Notes: a model not told the origin generated them from the sequence alone. A DNA stretch of 44,342 nucleotides from an uncultured Clostridium sp. (GCA_900554635.1 USHY01000005.1:1-44342); one strand, 5' to 3'. Shown: positions 7,918-18,016, counted from the first letter of the stretch. Program-made: numbers and translations.

Positions 7918-9120
7918 ATGGAAGAGAACAATAAAAGCAAAGTTTATAAAATTATAATGCTAATTATTATGACAGCTTTAGTAACATTTATGATTACATC
8001 AATAGGAATGTATAATTTTTATACAAAAACACCAAAGGGAAAACAAGAAATTATTCAAAAAATTGAAATACCAAATTCACTAGAAGCACTTGATGTAAAA
8101 ATTCAAGGAATAAATGAGTACTTAGATGATTACTACATAGGCGAAATAGATAAAGAAAAAATGATAGAATCAGCAGTAAAAGGCTATGTCGAAGGATTAC
8201 AAGATGCTTATACAGAGTATTTAACTAAAGATGAATATGATGAACTGATAGTAAGTGTTAAAGGAGATTATGTAGGAATAGGTATATATATGACAATGGA
8301 TTCAAATAACAATATAGTAGTACTAATGCCTATAGAAGGCTCACCTGCTGAAAAAGAAGGACTAGAAACAGGTGACATAATCCTTTCGATTAATGGAGAA
8401 AGCTGTAGTGAAATGGACTTAAATATAGCATCAACAAAAATAAAAGGTGAAGAAAACACAACAGTAGACCTCGAAATTCAAAGAGGAACAGATATTCTAA
8501 ATAAAACAATTGAAAGAAAAACAGTAGAGATTGCTGATAGCAGAGCAGAGGTATTAGAAAATAATATTGGCTATATTGAACTTACAGTTTTTGATGAAGG
8601 CTGTGCAGAAAATATTGAACGATACCTAAGAGATTTTCAAAATAAAGGAATAAAATCAGTAATATTAGACCTAAGAAATAATACTGGTGGAATAGTATCA
8701 GAAGCCATAGAATTATCAGAACTATTTGTTGGTAAAGGCAATGTTATAATGCGTTCATATGATAAGAAAAACCAAGAAACAGTTATTACATCTTCAAAAG
8801 AAAAAATGGGCGATTTTGAACTTGTAATACTTGTAAATGAATATTCAGCTAGTGCAACAGAAATCGTTTCAGCAGCACTTCAAGATAATAAGGCAGCAAC
8901 AATAGTTGGAACTACAACTTTTGGAAAGGGTGTAATGCAAGAAATATTACCTATTTTCAACAAAACAGCAGCTTTAAAAATCACAATAGAAGAATTTAAA
9001 ACACCTAATGGTAATAAAATAAATAAAGTTGGAATAACACCAGATGTTGAAGTGGAACTTGATTCAACATCTAATGCAGATACTCAACTACAAAAAGCAA
9101 TTGAATTATTAAGCAAATAA
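7918..9120 (+). CDS. ctpA: Carboxyl-terminal processing protease, S41 family
   Basis: A membrane-anchored S41 protease of 400 residues. I use ATG 7918, seven bases after GGGAGG; ATG 7915 and TTG 7903 are alternatives. A TM helix (about residues 11-31) precedes the N-terminal helical part, a PDZ domain (about 95-185, GDYVGIGIYM onward) and the catalytic domain. The Ser-Lys-Gln triad is visible: Ser312 in EYSASATE, Lys337 in TFGKGVMQ and Gln341, with the spacing normal for CtpA/CtpB. Such proteases trim or degrade envelope proteins and sporulation regulators. Position behind ftsEX and two M23 hydrolases suggests turnover of cell-wall enzymes. Confidence 0.92.
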   Translation: MEENNKSKVYKIIMLIIMTALVTFMITSIGMYNFYTKTPKGKQEIIQKIEIPNSLEALDVKIQGINEYLDDYYIGEIDKEKMIESAVKGYVEGLQDAYTEYLTKDEYDELIVSVKGDYVGIGIYMTMDSNNNIVVLMPIEGSPAEKEGLETGDIILSINGESCSEMDLNIASTKIKGEENTTVDLEIQRGTDILNKTIERKTVEIADSRAEVLENNIGYIELTVFDEGCAENIERYLRDFQNKGIKSVILDLRNNTGGIVSEAIELSELFVGKGNVIMRSYDKKNQETVITSSKEKMGDFELVILVNEYSASATEIVSAALQDNKAATIVGTTTFGKGVMQEILPIFNKTAALKITIEEFKTPNGNKINKVGITPDVEVELDSTSNADTQLQKAIELLSK

Positions 9121-9152
9121 CTTATTCGATTTGAAAGGAAATTATTTAATAT

Positions 9153-10814
9153 ATGGAGACAGAAACAAAACAAAAAATTAGATTAAATACAATGGCAATA
9201 ATATTAATTATAATACTTTGCATAGGAATATCACCAAAAACTCTTCAAAACGATACTTACTATACAATAAAAATTGGAGAATATGTGCTAGAAAATGGAA
9301 TCACAATGGTAGACCCATTTTCATGGCACGAAAACCTTGAATATACATTCCCTCATTGGTTATATGATGTTATGATATATTCTATTTATAATATTGGTGG
9401 AATGCTTGGAGTATATATATCAACAATAGTGTTTGCATCTATACTTGGAATTGTAATGTATTTTGTAAATGTAAAATTATGTAAAAACAGAATTTTATCT
9501 TTTGCGCTAACAATTATTTCTTTAATTTTGTTAAAACCATATATCTGTGCTAGAGCACAACTGGTAACCTTTATACTGTTTATATTAACAATATATTTTA
9601 TTGAAATGTACCTAGATACAAAGAAAAAAAGGTATATAGTAGGCTTGGTTATAATACCAATCTTAATCGCAAACTTACACACTGCAACATTTTTCTTCTA
9701 CTTCATTTTGTATTTACCTTATATAGCAGAATATATTTCATATATTCTTATATATGCTGATGTTGTAATATGTGAAGCAGTTCAGAAAAGCCTAAATAAA
9801 AAGTTAGAGAAAAATGGTGAGAGTGAAAAATTACTAAAGAAAATTGAAAAAGAAGAAAAAAGACATAAAAAATTAAAAGAAAGAGCAGATGCTAAAATTG
9901 AAAATCCTTATAAAATTAAGGTAACCTATAAGGAAACAACAAGAGTTTTAATTTTAATTTTTATAATATGCTTACTTACAGGATTTTTAACCCCAATAGG
10001 GACAACCCCATATACTTATTTAATTAAAACAATGCAAGGTATAAGTACAAAAAATATTAGTGAGCATTTACCTCTAGTGTTATCTGAAAATAGAAACTTA
10101 CTTATTTTACTTGCTGTATATATAACACTAATTGCATTTACAAAAATAAAAATTAGAATTTCAGATGTATTTATGCTAGGTGGACTAGTACTTCTTGCAA
10201 TATTTACAAGAAGACAAGCATCAATGGTCTACTTGATTGGCTGTATAATACTAAATAGGCTATTAACACAGCTAATTAATAACTATAATGATAAAATTAT
10301 TAAGAAAGTAGAAAAACTAGCATCTTCTATCATAGGAATCGCTGTAATATCAGTAATTATAATCTTAATCTCTTTGCTAGCATATAAAGCAAAAAAGGAT
10401 GATGATTTTATTGATGGCAACACATATCCTGTTCAAGCAATACAGTGGTTGAAAGAAAATTTAGATATAAATTCAATACGAATTTATAATGAATATAATT
10501 ATGGAAGTTATTTCATATATCAAAACATACCAGTATTTATTGATTCAAGATGTGACTTATACATGCCAGAATTCAATGAAAATATGTATGCTTTCAGAGA
10601 TTTCTTAAGATTAAATGATGTCAAAGATTCTAACGAGACTGTAGAAAACAAGTTTGAAGAATATGGATTCACTCATTTTGTAGTAACAAATACATCAAGA
10701 ATAAAAAGATATCTAGAAGAAAGACCTGAAAAATATAACAAAATTTATCCAACAGAAGAAATTAGTGATGATAGATTTAGTATTTTTGAAAGGATAAGTA
10801 AAAATGAAGAATAA
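9153..10814 (+). CDS. Multi-pass membrane protein, GT-C glycosyltransferase-like
   Basis: 553 residues with about ten or more hydrophobic helices, interrupted by a charged cytoplasmic loop (about residues 215-255, Lys/Glu rich). The first outside loop holds NDTYYTIKIGEYVLENG followed by DPFSWH...FPHWLYD; acidic and aromatic residues at this place are seen in GT-C fold glycosyltransferases. The soluble C-terminus has IPVFIDSRCDLY, a motif I associate with large uncharacterised GT-C-like membrane proteins. Substrate is unknown. The ribosome site (AAAGGA) is 12 bases from ATG 9153, longer than usual, so a later start is possible. It overlaps lspA by 11 bases. Confidence 0.6.
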   Translation: METETKQKIRLNTMAIILIIILCIGISPKTLQNDTYYTIKIGEYVLENGITMVDPFSWHENLEYTFPHWLYDVMIYSIYNIGGMLGVYISTIVFASILGIVMYFVNVKLCKNRILSFALTIISLILLKPYICARAQLVTFILFILTIYFIEMYLDTKKKRYIVGLVIIPILIANLHTATFFFYFILYLPYIAEYISYILIYADVVICEAVQKSLNKKLEKNGESEKLLKKIEKEEKRHKKLKERADAKIENPYKIKVTYKETTRVLILIFIICLLTGFLTPIGTTPYTYLIKTMQGISTKNISEHLPLVLSENRNLLILLAVYITLIAFTKIKIRISDVFMLGGLVLLAIFTRRQASMVYLIGCIILNRLLTQLINNYNDKIIKKVEKLASSIIGIAVISVIIILISLLAYKAKKDDDFIDGNTYPVQAIQWLKENLDINSIRIYNEYNYGSYFIYQNIPVFIDSRCDLYMPEFNENMYAFRDFLRLNDVKDSNETVENKFEEYGFTHFVVTNTSRIKRYLEERPEKYNKIYPTEEISDDRFSIFERISKNEE

Positions 10815-11283
10815 AATACCTGTAATAATATTATTAATTATTATTGACCAAATAATAAAACTCTTAATAGTTGGAACAATTGGGGTAAGTGGAGAGAGCA
10901 TAACAATAATACCAAATTTTATAGCATTAACATTTGTTCAAAACCTAGGAGCAGCTTTTGGTTTATTTAGTGCAAGACTTTGGCTAATTTGTTTGGATTT
11001 ATTAATTATATTTGCGATATTGAAGTTTATAAGAAGCGAAAAGTATGAAAAAGATGAACTTACAAACTGGGGAGTTTCTCTAATACTTGCAGGAGGTATT
11101 GGAAACTTGATAGACAGAGTATTTAGAGGATCTGTAGTAGATTATATAGATATAACAAAACTATTTAACTGGCCAGTATTCAATTTAGCAGATATCTATA
11201 TTGTAATAGGTGTAATTCTAGTTTTTGTATTAATATTAGTTAAAACAATTAAAGATCAGGAGAAGACAAATGAAGGAGTATAG
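10804..11283 (+). CDS. lspA: Lipoprotein signal peptidase (signal peptidase II)
   Basis: A 159-residue membrane aspartyl protease that removes signal peptides from prolipoproteins. Four hydrophobic helices and all family motifs are present: an N-terminal DQ (residues 15-16), VQNLGAAFG, GGIGNLIDRV with the first catalytic Asp, and VVDYID...FNLADIYI with the second. It overlaps the upstream membrane protein by 11 bases and the downstream rluD by 14, the classic lspA-rluD arrangement. Confidence 0.96.
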   Translation: MKNKIPVIILLIIIDQIIKLLIVGTIGVSGESITIIPNFIALTFVQNLGAAFGLFSARLWLICLDLLIIFAILKFIRSEKYEKDELTNWGVSLILAGGIGNLIDRVFRGSVVDYIDITKLFNWPVFNLADIYIVIGVILVFVLILVKTIKDQEKTNEGV

Positions 11284-12170
11284 TGCAAACGAAATAGATA
11301 GAATAGACAAGATAGTTGCAATAAAGGAACCAAATTTATCTCGAGAAGCAATTCAGAGAATGATTAAATCAGGCGAGATACTGGTAAATGGAAAAACAGT
11401 AAAACCATCATACAAAACAACAATTCAAGACCTAATTACAATTGATGAAAAACCAGTTCAAGATGCTGATTTAAAACCACAGGACATACCATTAGATGTT
11501 ATTTATGAAGATGATGATATCCTTATAATAAATAAAGAAAAAGGAATTGTAGTTCACCCAGGAAATGGAAACCCTGATGGTACAATTGCAAATGCAGTAA
11601 TGGCAAGATGTAAAGAAAGTCTTTCAGGAATAGGCGGTAAAATACGCCCAGGAATTGTACATAGAATAGATAAAGATACATCAGGACTAATTATTATCGC
11701 AAAAAATGATAAGGCTCATATAAACTTAAGTGAACAAATTCAATCAAGAAAAGTTAAAAAAACATACATAGCACTTGTTCGTGGTAATATTAAGGAAAAT
11801 GAAGCTACAATTAATATGCCAATTGGAAGAAGTACTAAGGATAGAAAAAAAATGGCAGTAACTAAAACAGGAAAAGAAGCAATTACACACTTCAAAGTAT
11901 TAAAAAGATTTGGAGACTATACATTGATTGAGGTAAATATAGAAACAGGAAGAACTCATCAAATTAGAGTACATATGTCAGAAATAGGGTATCCAATAGT
12001 GGGAGATATAGTTTATTCAAATGGAAAAAATCCATTTGGAGTAACCCGGGCAAATGTTACATGCGGCAAAACTAACATTCAAACATCCAACTACAGGCAA
12101 AGAAGTAACATTTGAAGCACCTTTGCCACAATATTTTGAGGAAGTACTTAAAATATTAGAAAGGAATTAA
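11270..12170 (+). CDS. rluD: RluD-type 23S rRNA pseudouridine synthase, joined across one CGG +1 site
   Basis: An RluA/RluD-family pseudouridine synthase: S4 domain (about residues 10-65), then the catalytic domain with HRIDKDTSGLIIIAKND (catalytic Asp) and GRTHQIRVHMSEIGYPIVGD. Near the end codon 260 is CGG (12047-12049). Read through, the protein ends in an unrelated tail at 12115. Skipping C12047 gives VT-G-QMLHAAKL...PLPQYFEEVLKILERN, the normal C-terminus (GxQALHA-type motif), and a 299-residue protein ending two bases before the next gene. The zero-frame product would lack the last conserved motif. Confidence 0.88.
12047..12049 (+). other. CGG +1 site in rluD
   Basis: ACC-C-GGG CAA ATG. 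The restored Gly begins the GQMLHAAKL motif found near the end of RluA/RluD enzymes. Confidence 0.85.
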
Positions 12171-12171
12171 T

Positions 12172-12903
12172 ATGGAGGAAAGACTACAAAAATATTTAGC
12201 AGAAGCAGGAATTGCATCAAGAAGAAAATGTGAAGAGTTTATTAAACAGGGAAGAGTAAAGGTAAATGGTATAACAGCAACACTTGGAACTAAAGTGAAT
12301 TCAGAAACAGACACTGTAGAATTTGATAGCAAGGTCATTAAAAAAACAAATACAGCTCATACATATATTTTGCTAAACAAACCAATTGATTATGTAACAA
12401 CAGCTAAAGACCAATTTAACAGACCAACAGTATTAGACCTAGTAAAAACAAACAAAAGATTAGTACCAGTTGGAAGACTAGATATGTACACATCAGGAGC
12501 ATTAATATTAACAGATGATGGAGATTTTATCTACAAAATTACACATCCAAAACATGAAATTACAAAAACATACACAGTAACAATAAAAGGAATAGTTTCA
12601 AAAGAAGATGTAAAAAAACTAGAAAATGGAGTAGATATAGGAGATTTTGTAACAAGCCCAGCAAAAGTTAAAATTTTAAAAACTGATACTGAATTCAACA
12701 AATCAAGGCTAGAAATAACAATACATGAGGGTAAAAACAGGCAAATAAGAAGAATGTGCGAGGCAATAGATAAAAAAGTTCTAGCATTACACAGAAGCAA
12801 AATTGGAGATATAGGGGTAAAAGATTTAAAACTTGGAACTTGGCGATACTTAAAACAATCTGAAATTGACAAACTCTTAGTAAATTGTTATAATAAAATT
12901 TAG
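12172..12903 (+). CDS. rluB: RsuA/RluB-family pseudouridine synthase
   Basis: 243 residues: N-terminal S4 RNA-binding domain (MEERLQKYLAEAGIASRRKCE), then the RsuA/RluB catalytic domain with GRLDMYTSGALILTDDGDF (catalytic Asp in GRLD) and the C-terminal EGKNRQIRRMCEAI motif. It probably modifies 23S rRNA. It begins one base after the restored end of rluD, which supports the recoded rluD boundary. GAAAGGA supplies the ribosome site. Confidence 0.9.
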   Translation: MEERLQKYLAEAGIASRRKCEEFIKQGRVKVNGITATLGTKVNSETDTVEFDSKVIKKTNTAHTYILLNKPIDYVTTAKDQFNRPTVLDLVKTNKRLVPVGRLDMYTSGALILTDDGDFIYKITHPKHEITKTYTVTIKGIVSKEDVKKLENGVDIGDFVTSPAKVKILKTDTEFNKSRLEITIHEGKNRQIRRMCEAIDKKVLALHRSKIGDIGVKDLKLGTWRYLKQSEIDKLLVNCYNKI

Positions 12904-12914
12904 GAGGCTTTAGT

Positions 12915-13850
12915 ATGGTATTAGATGAAGAAATAAAAACAAATATTTCACCATTTGCAATGAGAGAAGGAGAAATAAAAACATTTGATGGAAAAGATGG
13001 ATATGTTTCAATAAATCAAATAATCAACAAAATAAATATTGGTCATATAACAGATATCCACTTTAAAATATTAGAACTAGTAAATGAATTTGAATTCATT
13101 ACATCAAGGCAAATATATCAAATACTTGAAGCAAAGGGAGAAGAATTAAAATCTCAAGATAAACTAAACAACAAATTAGAGCAATTAATAAAAATGAAAA
13201 TCCTTACAAGATACTATTTTACAGCAGAAGAAGGAAATGGAATTTATAGAATATATAGTTTGGAAAAAATGGGAAAATACCTTTTGAACTCAAGAGGAAT
13301 TGAATGTAAATGGCAACCAACAGATAACACAAAACCAGTTGCAATGATAAAAAAGAGGTTAGCTGGTAACCAAGTTATAATTTCATATTTAAGAAAAGTA
13401 AAAGCTTTTGATTCATATACAGTAAAACCAGTATTTACAGCCAAACAAGCAGGCAAAATATTCAAATTGCATGCAGGAATTAAACTAAAAAAATCAGAAA
13501 AATCAGCAGATATGGTATTTGAAGCTGTAAGAAGAGAAGAAGATTGGGAGAAAAAGCTAATAGATAGAATGAGATTACTAAAAGATTTTTATGAAAATTT
13601 CGTTCAATTCGATTCAGGATATGAGACAAAACCACTCTTAGTATTATTATGCGAAGATGATAAACACACAGTAGAAGCATTTAAAACCATTGTAACAAAT
13701 AAATTGGAAATTAACAATACAAAAATTTGCTTTACAACAGATTTAAAACAAAACAATACAAGCCTTGAAAATTCACTAACAGAGTTTGTAATAGATGAAG
13801 AAACAGGTAAATATAAAATTAAAGAACTAAATTTGAAAATACTAGAATAA
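12915..13850 (+). CDS. Winged-helix (replication-relaxation-like) protein
   Basis: A 311-residue soluble protein. Residues of about 40-125 look like a winged helix: DIHFKILELVNEFEFITSRQIYQ...LEQLIKMKILTRYYF...YRIYSLEKMGKYLL, the pattern of plasmid replication-relaxation/MobC-type DNA-binding proteins. The rest (about 150-311) is an alpha/beta region with LLVLLCEDDKHTVEAF and no motif I recognise. It follows rluB by 11 bases with a GGAGG site, so it shares that operon, and it faces the VirD4-like ATPase gene across a shared terminator. Function unknown. Confidence 0.55.
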   Translation: MVLDEEIKTNISPFAMREGEIKTFDGKDGYVSINQIINKINIGHITDIHFKILELVNEFEFITSRQIYQILEAKGEELKSQDKLNNKLEQLIKMKILTRYYFTAEEGNGIYRIYSLEKMGKYLLNSRGIECKWQPTDNTKPVAMIKKRLAGNQVIISYLRKVKAFDSYTVKPVFTAKQAGKIFKLHAGIKLKKSEKSADMVFEAVRREEDWEKKLIDRMRLLKDFYENFVQFDSGYETKPLLVLLCEDDKHTVEAFKTIVTNKLEINNTKICFTTDLKQNNTSLENSLTEFVIDEETGKYKIKELNLKILE

Positions 13851-13854
13851 AATA

Positions 13855-13885
13855 AAGCTCCACTTTAATGTGGAGCTTATTATTT
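13855..13885. terminator. Bidirectional terminator between convergent genes
   Basis: AAGCTCCAC / GTGGAGCTT, nine-base stem and six-base loop, with T-rich tails on both strands (ATTATTTTTATTTTTT on plus). It separates the winged-helix gene from the VirD4-like gene. Confidence 0.8.
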
Positions 13886-16210
13886 TTATTTTTTGTTATT
13901 ATTGTTGATGTTAAAACTTACTGCATCTTCATTGTTAAATAGAATAGAAGAATCAGTTGTATCTGTTTGAACTGGGTCAAGTTCTGTATTATCAAAATCA
14001 ATGTTATTTGGTTTAAAGTGCTGTTTTCTTGGTTTCTTAGTTTCTTCATGTGTAGCACCACCATTATTGAAAGCATCAAAATTATATTTTTTTACTTTGT
14101 GCATTTCTTTATATTTTGAGTCAAGAAAGTCGGCTGTAGCAAAGTTTACAACATTTTTGCCTTTTTTATCTTTAACCTTATAAATACAAGCCTTGAATTT
14201 TAAACCTTGCATTTTAGCAACCTTCATGTGGTCAACCCATTCCCAACTTACACTACCTAAATTGCTTCCATATGCTGGGTTTTTAGTATCATAATTGTTA
14301 GCAACCTTCCATTCACGCCTTTTTCCAAATTCTTGTTCCCACCAAGAGTATTCTGCTGGTGTACAGTTTCCAAAAGAAACTTTAGTTGAACAGTTTGCAA
14401 GTAAAGAAGTCATTAGTGGGCTTGAAACACCACCTAAACTATCTAGGTTAGGCACTGCAAAAACTGCACCAACTTTGAATTTTCTAAATACTGTAAAGAT
14501 ATCTGTAAATAGTGGAACAGAGTATTTATCAAATTCATCTACATATAAGAAATATGGTGTTCTTGATTTTTCATTTCCTGGGCGTCCTTCAGTTGCACAC
14601 ATAAGTAAAGTTAAGAAGAAACGACCAAATCCTGCATGAGGTACTCCACCGATATCAGAAGGTCTTGTACACATTAAAATAATTTCCCCATTCTTAATAG
14701 CTTTACAGAAGTCTAAGTTATTACGCCTTCTACAGATAATATCTCTAACGCAGCCTGCTCTTAATAGCTCTTCAAGTTGGGCTGTAGCAAAATGAACGAA
14801 TCTTTGCATATCTTTTCTACCTGTAGAGTCTTTATAGAAGTGTTGTTCAAAATAGGCAATTTGGAATTCATATTGTTTAGCAAGTTCTGGGTCAGCTTTT
14901 AATTGTTCACACAATTCTTCAACTAAGTCAAAATTTGTTAAACAGTGTAAAACATCTTCTAAAGTTGGTAAATCACCATTATGTTGTCTTGGGTACATTA
15001 CACCTAAGAATATACATATATTTTGAATAGCTTGGTATGCTAAATCTTTCATATAAGCAAGTTCAGCTGTTGCACTTGAAGCTTCAAATAAACTTTGGAT
15101 AACAAGTGAAACCATTAAACCAGCAAGTGCAGGAGTAGGTAAAGTGAATGGATTTAAACCAGGAGAATTTGGGTCAAGTGGGTCAATTAAGTGTACTGGT
15201 ATTTGGAAGTTCTTTGCTACTTCTAACATTCTATATGTTTGTTCTGCATCAGGTGTTAATGATGCTAAACCTAAGTTTTTATATGTAATTGTTCCATCAG
15301 GCATTGTTCCATAAATTAATTTTTTCATATATTCTTTATAAGCTTTTTCTTTACCTTCAACAGGTGATAACATATCTAGCACAAAGTTATCATTTAAGTA
15401 ATCTTTATCATATGGACAATTTAAAGTTGCTAAGCCACTCTTTAGTGCATCATAACCCATTTCTTTAGAAACCTCTCGCAAGAAGTATTTTTTCTCTAAA
15501 TCTCTTGCCATCATTGGTTCCATAATTAATGCTGATTTTCCAGTTCCAGAAGGACCAACAATAAGAGTTGTGTCAAATCTTCTTTTTTCAAGTATTTTTA
15601 CAGGTTTACCTGTAGACCTATCTGTTACTAAATCAATTTCGAAACTATATGGACCAGTACTTTCTGGAGCGCTTGTAATATCTATACCTGGGAAATCAAG
15701 TATTGATTCTTTGTAAGAGCTTGGGAAAATTGGGTCATTTATAATTTTATATAACCAGAAGAATAGTTTATAAAATGTCATAATTAAAATGTAAATAGGT
15801 GTTAATGAAAGGGCCCTTTTTGTTGCTCTTGAAAATTTCTCTAAAAATGAATTTACATCTGGTAGAGACATTACACCAATCCATTCAAGTCTATTAATCC
15901 ATTGTATAAACATTGAGATTGCTATAATATAGAAAGCAACCCAAAACGCATAAAAGAATGATAATTTTTTATTATCAGACTTAGCAAATTTTGATGGATA
16001 CGAAAACGCAAATGCAAATACTGGGCAAGCAAGTGCCAAAGTATATGTAATTGGTCCCCAATAATTAACTGACATACCAGTAAAACATAAGAAAATTAAT
16101 TCTACAACTCTATCTACTAAAACATAAGCTGTTAATAGTGTAAAGATATATGTAAAAAAAGTATTTCTATCTGTTTTTAAAACTTTTAAAAATTTATCTA
16201 GTAGTTTCAC
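13886..16210 (-). CDS. VirD4/TraG-type coupling ATPase, orphan
   Basis: 774 residues from GTG 16210, eight bases after GGAGG. About four N-terminal helices lie within residues 15-160. The cytosolic AAA-type ATPase has Walker A VGPSGTGKS (about 217-225) and Walker B YFLYVDEFDK (about 553-562), plus a TraG/TraD-like C-terminal region and a Lys/Asn-rich tail. Coupling proteins recruit DNA or effectors to type IV secretion or conjugation channels. No relaxase, VirB4 or other conjugation gene is present in the window, so this is either a chromosomal orphan with another job or a relic. It contains no in-frame CGG in 774 codons. Confidence 0.8.
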   Translation of the reverse strand: MKLLDKFLKVLKTDRNTFFTYIFTLLTAYVLVDRVVELIFLCFTGMSVNYWGPITYTLALACPVFAFAFSYPSKFAKSDNKKLSFFYAFWVAFYIIAISMFIQWINRLEWIGVMSLPDVNSFLEKFSRATKRALSLTPIYILIMTFYKLFFWLYKIINDPIFPSSYKESILDFPGIDITSAPESTGPYSFEIDLVTDRSTGKPVKILEKRRFDTTLIVGPSGTGKSALIMEPMMARDLEKKYFLREVSKEMGYDALKSGLATLNCPYDKDYLNDNFVLDMLSPVEGKEKAYKEYMKKLIYGTMPDGTITYKNLGLASLTPDAEQTYRMLEVAKNFQIPVHLIDPLDPNSPGLNPFTLPTPALAGLMVSLVIQSLFEASSATAELAYMKDLAYQAIQNICIFLGVMYPRQHNGDLPTLEDVLHCLTNFDLVEELCEQLKADPELAKQYEFQIAYFEQHFYKDSTGRKDMQRFVHFATAQLEELLRAGCVRDIICRRRNNLDFCKAIKNGEIILMCTRPSDIGGVPHAGFGRFFLTLLMCATEGRPGNEKSRTPYFLYVDEFDKYSVPLFTDIFTVFRKFKVGAVFAVPNLDSLGGVSSPLMTSLLANCSTKVSFGNCTPAEYSWWEQEFGKRREWKVANNYDTKNPAYGSNLGSVSWEWVDHMKVAKMQGLKFKACIYKVKDKKGKNVVNFATADFLDSKYKEMHKVKKYNFDAFNNGGATHEETKKPRKQHFKPNNIDFDNTELDPVQTDTTDSSILFNNEDAVSFNINNNNKK

Positions 16211-16346
16211 TATTCATTCCTCCAATATATCTATTTTCATACATATATATTATCCTATAAATCACGAAAAAAAACAAGTACTTTTAGTAATTTTGTTACA
16301 AAAAATACCATAAAATTAGAGTAGTACATGGATTGGAGGAACAATA

Positions 16347-17968
16347 TTGAAAAGAAAATCACGGAAACTTTATGCAGGGAGTAATAGTTTTAATGATATC
16401 ACAGTTTATAATAAAAATTGTGGGTCTTGTTTATAAAATATATCTTACAAATAAAGAGGGGTTTGGAGATGCGGGAAATGCTATCTTTTCAGCAGGATTC
16501 CAGATATATACTTTATTTTTAGCAATAACATCAATTGGTGTTCCAAGTGCTATATCTCGGCTTAATTTCAAGCAAGTCTGCTGTAGGAGATAATAAAGGA
16601 GCATATAGAATTTTTAAGGTTGCAATTTCTATTTTTGGGTTTATTGGCTTTTTAGGAACTTCAATAATGTTTTTATATGCAGATATGATTGCAACAAATT
16701 ATTTGGGAATTCCAGAGGCAAACCTTACAATAATTGCATTAGCACCATCAATTTTTATTGTTTCTATTACATCTGTTTTAAGGGGATATTTCAATGGAAG
16801 AGAGGATATCTCAGTAACCGCAAATTCACAGACATTTGAGCAGGTTATTAAAACTGGTCTAACAATAGTTGTTGTAGAAGTGCTATCAAGATTATCAAAC
16901 AAAAACACCAGTGTAATGGCAGCTGGAGCAGCAATAACAGCTACTATGGCGAGCAGTTTAAGCGTTTTGTATTTATTTATTTTCTATATAAAAAGTAAAA
17001 AGAACATATGGAAAGATGTAATAACATCTACTAATTTTCAAAAGGAAAGTATAAATAAAATTGCCAAGAATATATTAGGATTATCAATTCCAATAGCATT
17101 AACAGCATTAATATCAACAGCAAATAGAACGATTGATGCATTTTCTATAGTAAATACAATAACTAAGTCATTAGGGGCAGAAGAAGCAAAACTTCAATAC
17201 GGAATTTTAACAGGAAAAGTTGAAGGATTAGTAGCTTTGCCGTATTCATTCAATATTGCGTTTGCGATAACTCTTATCCCAACAATATCAGCAGCACAAG
17301 CAGTTGGAGATATGGAAAAAGCTCATAAAAGAATTAACTTCTCAATTTTAGCAACTATTCTAATATGCCTGCCATGCACAGCTGTCTTTTTTGTGTTTTC
17401 TGGTGAAATTTTAAAATTATTGTTTCCAAACGCATATTTAGGGGCAACAATGTTAAAACTAAGTTCACTAAGTATAGTTTTTGTTGCTATAACACAAACA
17501 ATAGGAGGAGTACTTCAAGGAATAAAAAAAGCAAAGGAAACAGCAATTGCAGCAACAGTTGGAGCAATAGTAAAATTAGTTTTAAATTTAAGTTTAATTC
17601 CGTTTTTAAATATTAATGGTGCAATAATTGCAACAATAATAAGTCATATAGTAACATTTGGTATTAGTTTTTACTATATGAAAAAATATATTAAGATAAA
17701 ATTTAAAATAATAAAATTTATTTTTAAACCTGCTATTTCAACATTCAATATGGTGTTTTCATCTGTGTTAATACATAATGCCTTAAACTCAGTAATATCA
17801 ACAAATTTAAGCCTTATAGTTTCATTAATTATAGGCGGAGTAATATATGTTTTTTCAATAATTGTGCTCAGAACTCTATCAAAAGAAGAAATATGTATGC
17901 TACCATATTGCAATAAATTCTTGAAAAAAAGAAGGATTTTATCTAAATATGGCGAATTATCTAAGTAG
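16347..17968 (+). CDS. SpoVB/MurJ-like lipid flippase, joined across two CGG +1 sites
   Basis: A MATE/MviN-superfamily membrane protein with about 14 helices, 539 residues after recoding. GGAGG at 16335 precedes TTG 16347, which reads MKRKS and then CGG (codon 6). Skipping C16362 leads into GNFMQGVIVLMISQFIIKIVG, a normal SpoVB-family N-terminus. The second CGG (16558-16560, codon 71) interrupts GVPSAIS; skipping C16558 gives GLISSKSAVGDNKGA and the remaining helices. Both shifts are needed for one polypeptide. Such proteins export lipid-linked cell-wall or spore-cortex precursors. Conventional calling would split it into 16372-16593 and 16535-17968. Confidence 0.85.
16362..16364 (+). other. 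CGG +1 site 1 in the SpoVB-like gene
   Basis: TCA-C-GGA AAC TTT ATG, codon 6 after a TTG start with a strong GGAGG. It is the only way to connect the well-placed ribosome site with the conserved reading frame. Confidence 0.78.
16558..16560 (+). other. CGG +1 site 2 in the SpoVB-like gene
   Basis: TCT-C-GGC TTA ATT. The preceding frame is the one entered after site 1, so the second CGG is again in frame when the ribosome reaches it. Confidence 0.85.
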
Positions 17969-18016
17969 TAGAAGCTATTCTACTCTAAATACAAACTTTA
18001 TAGGAGGTAGTTTTAA

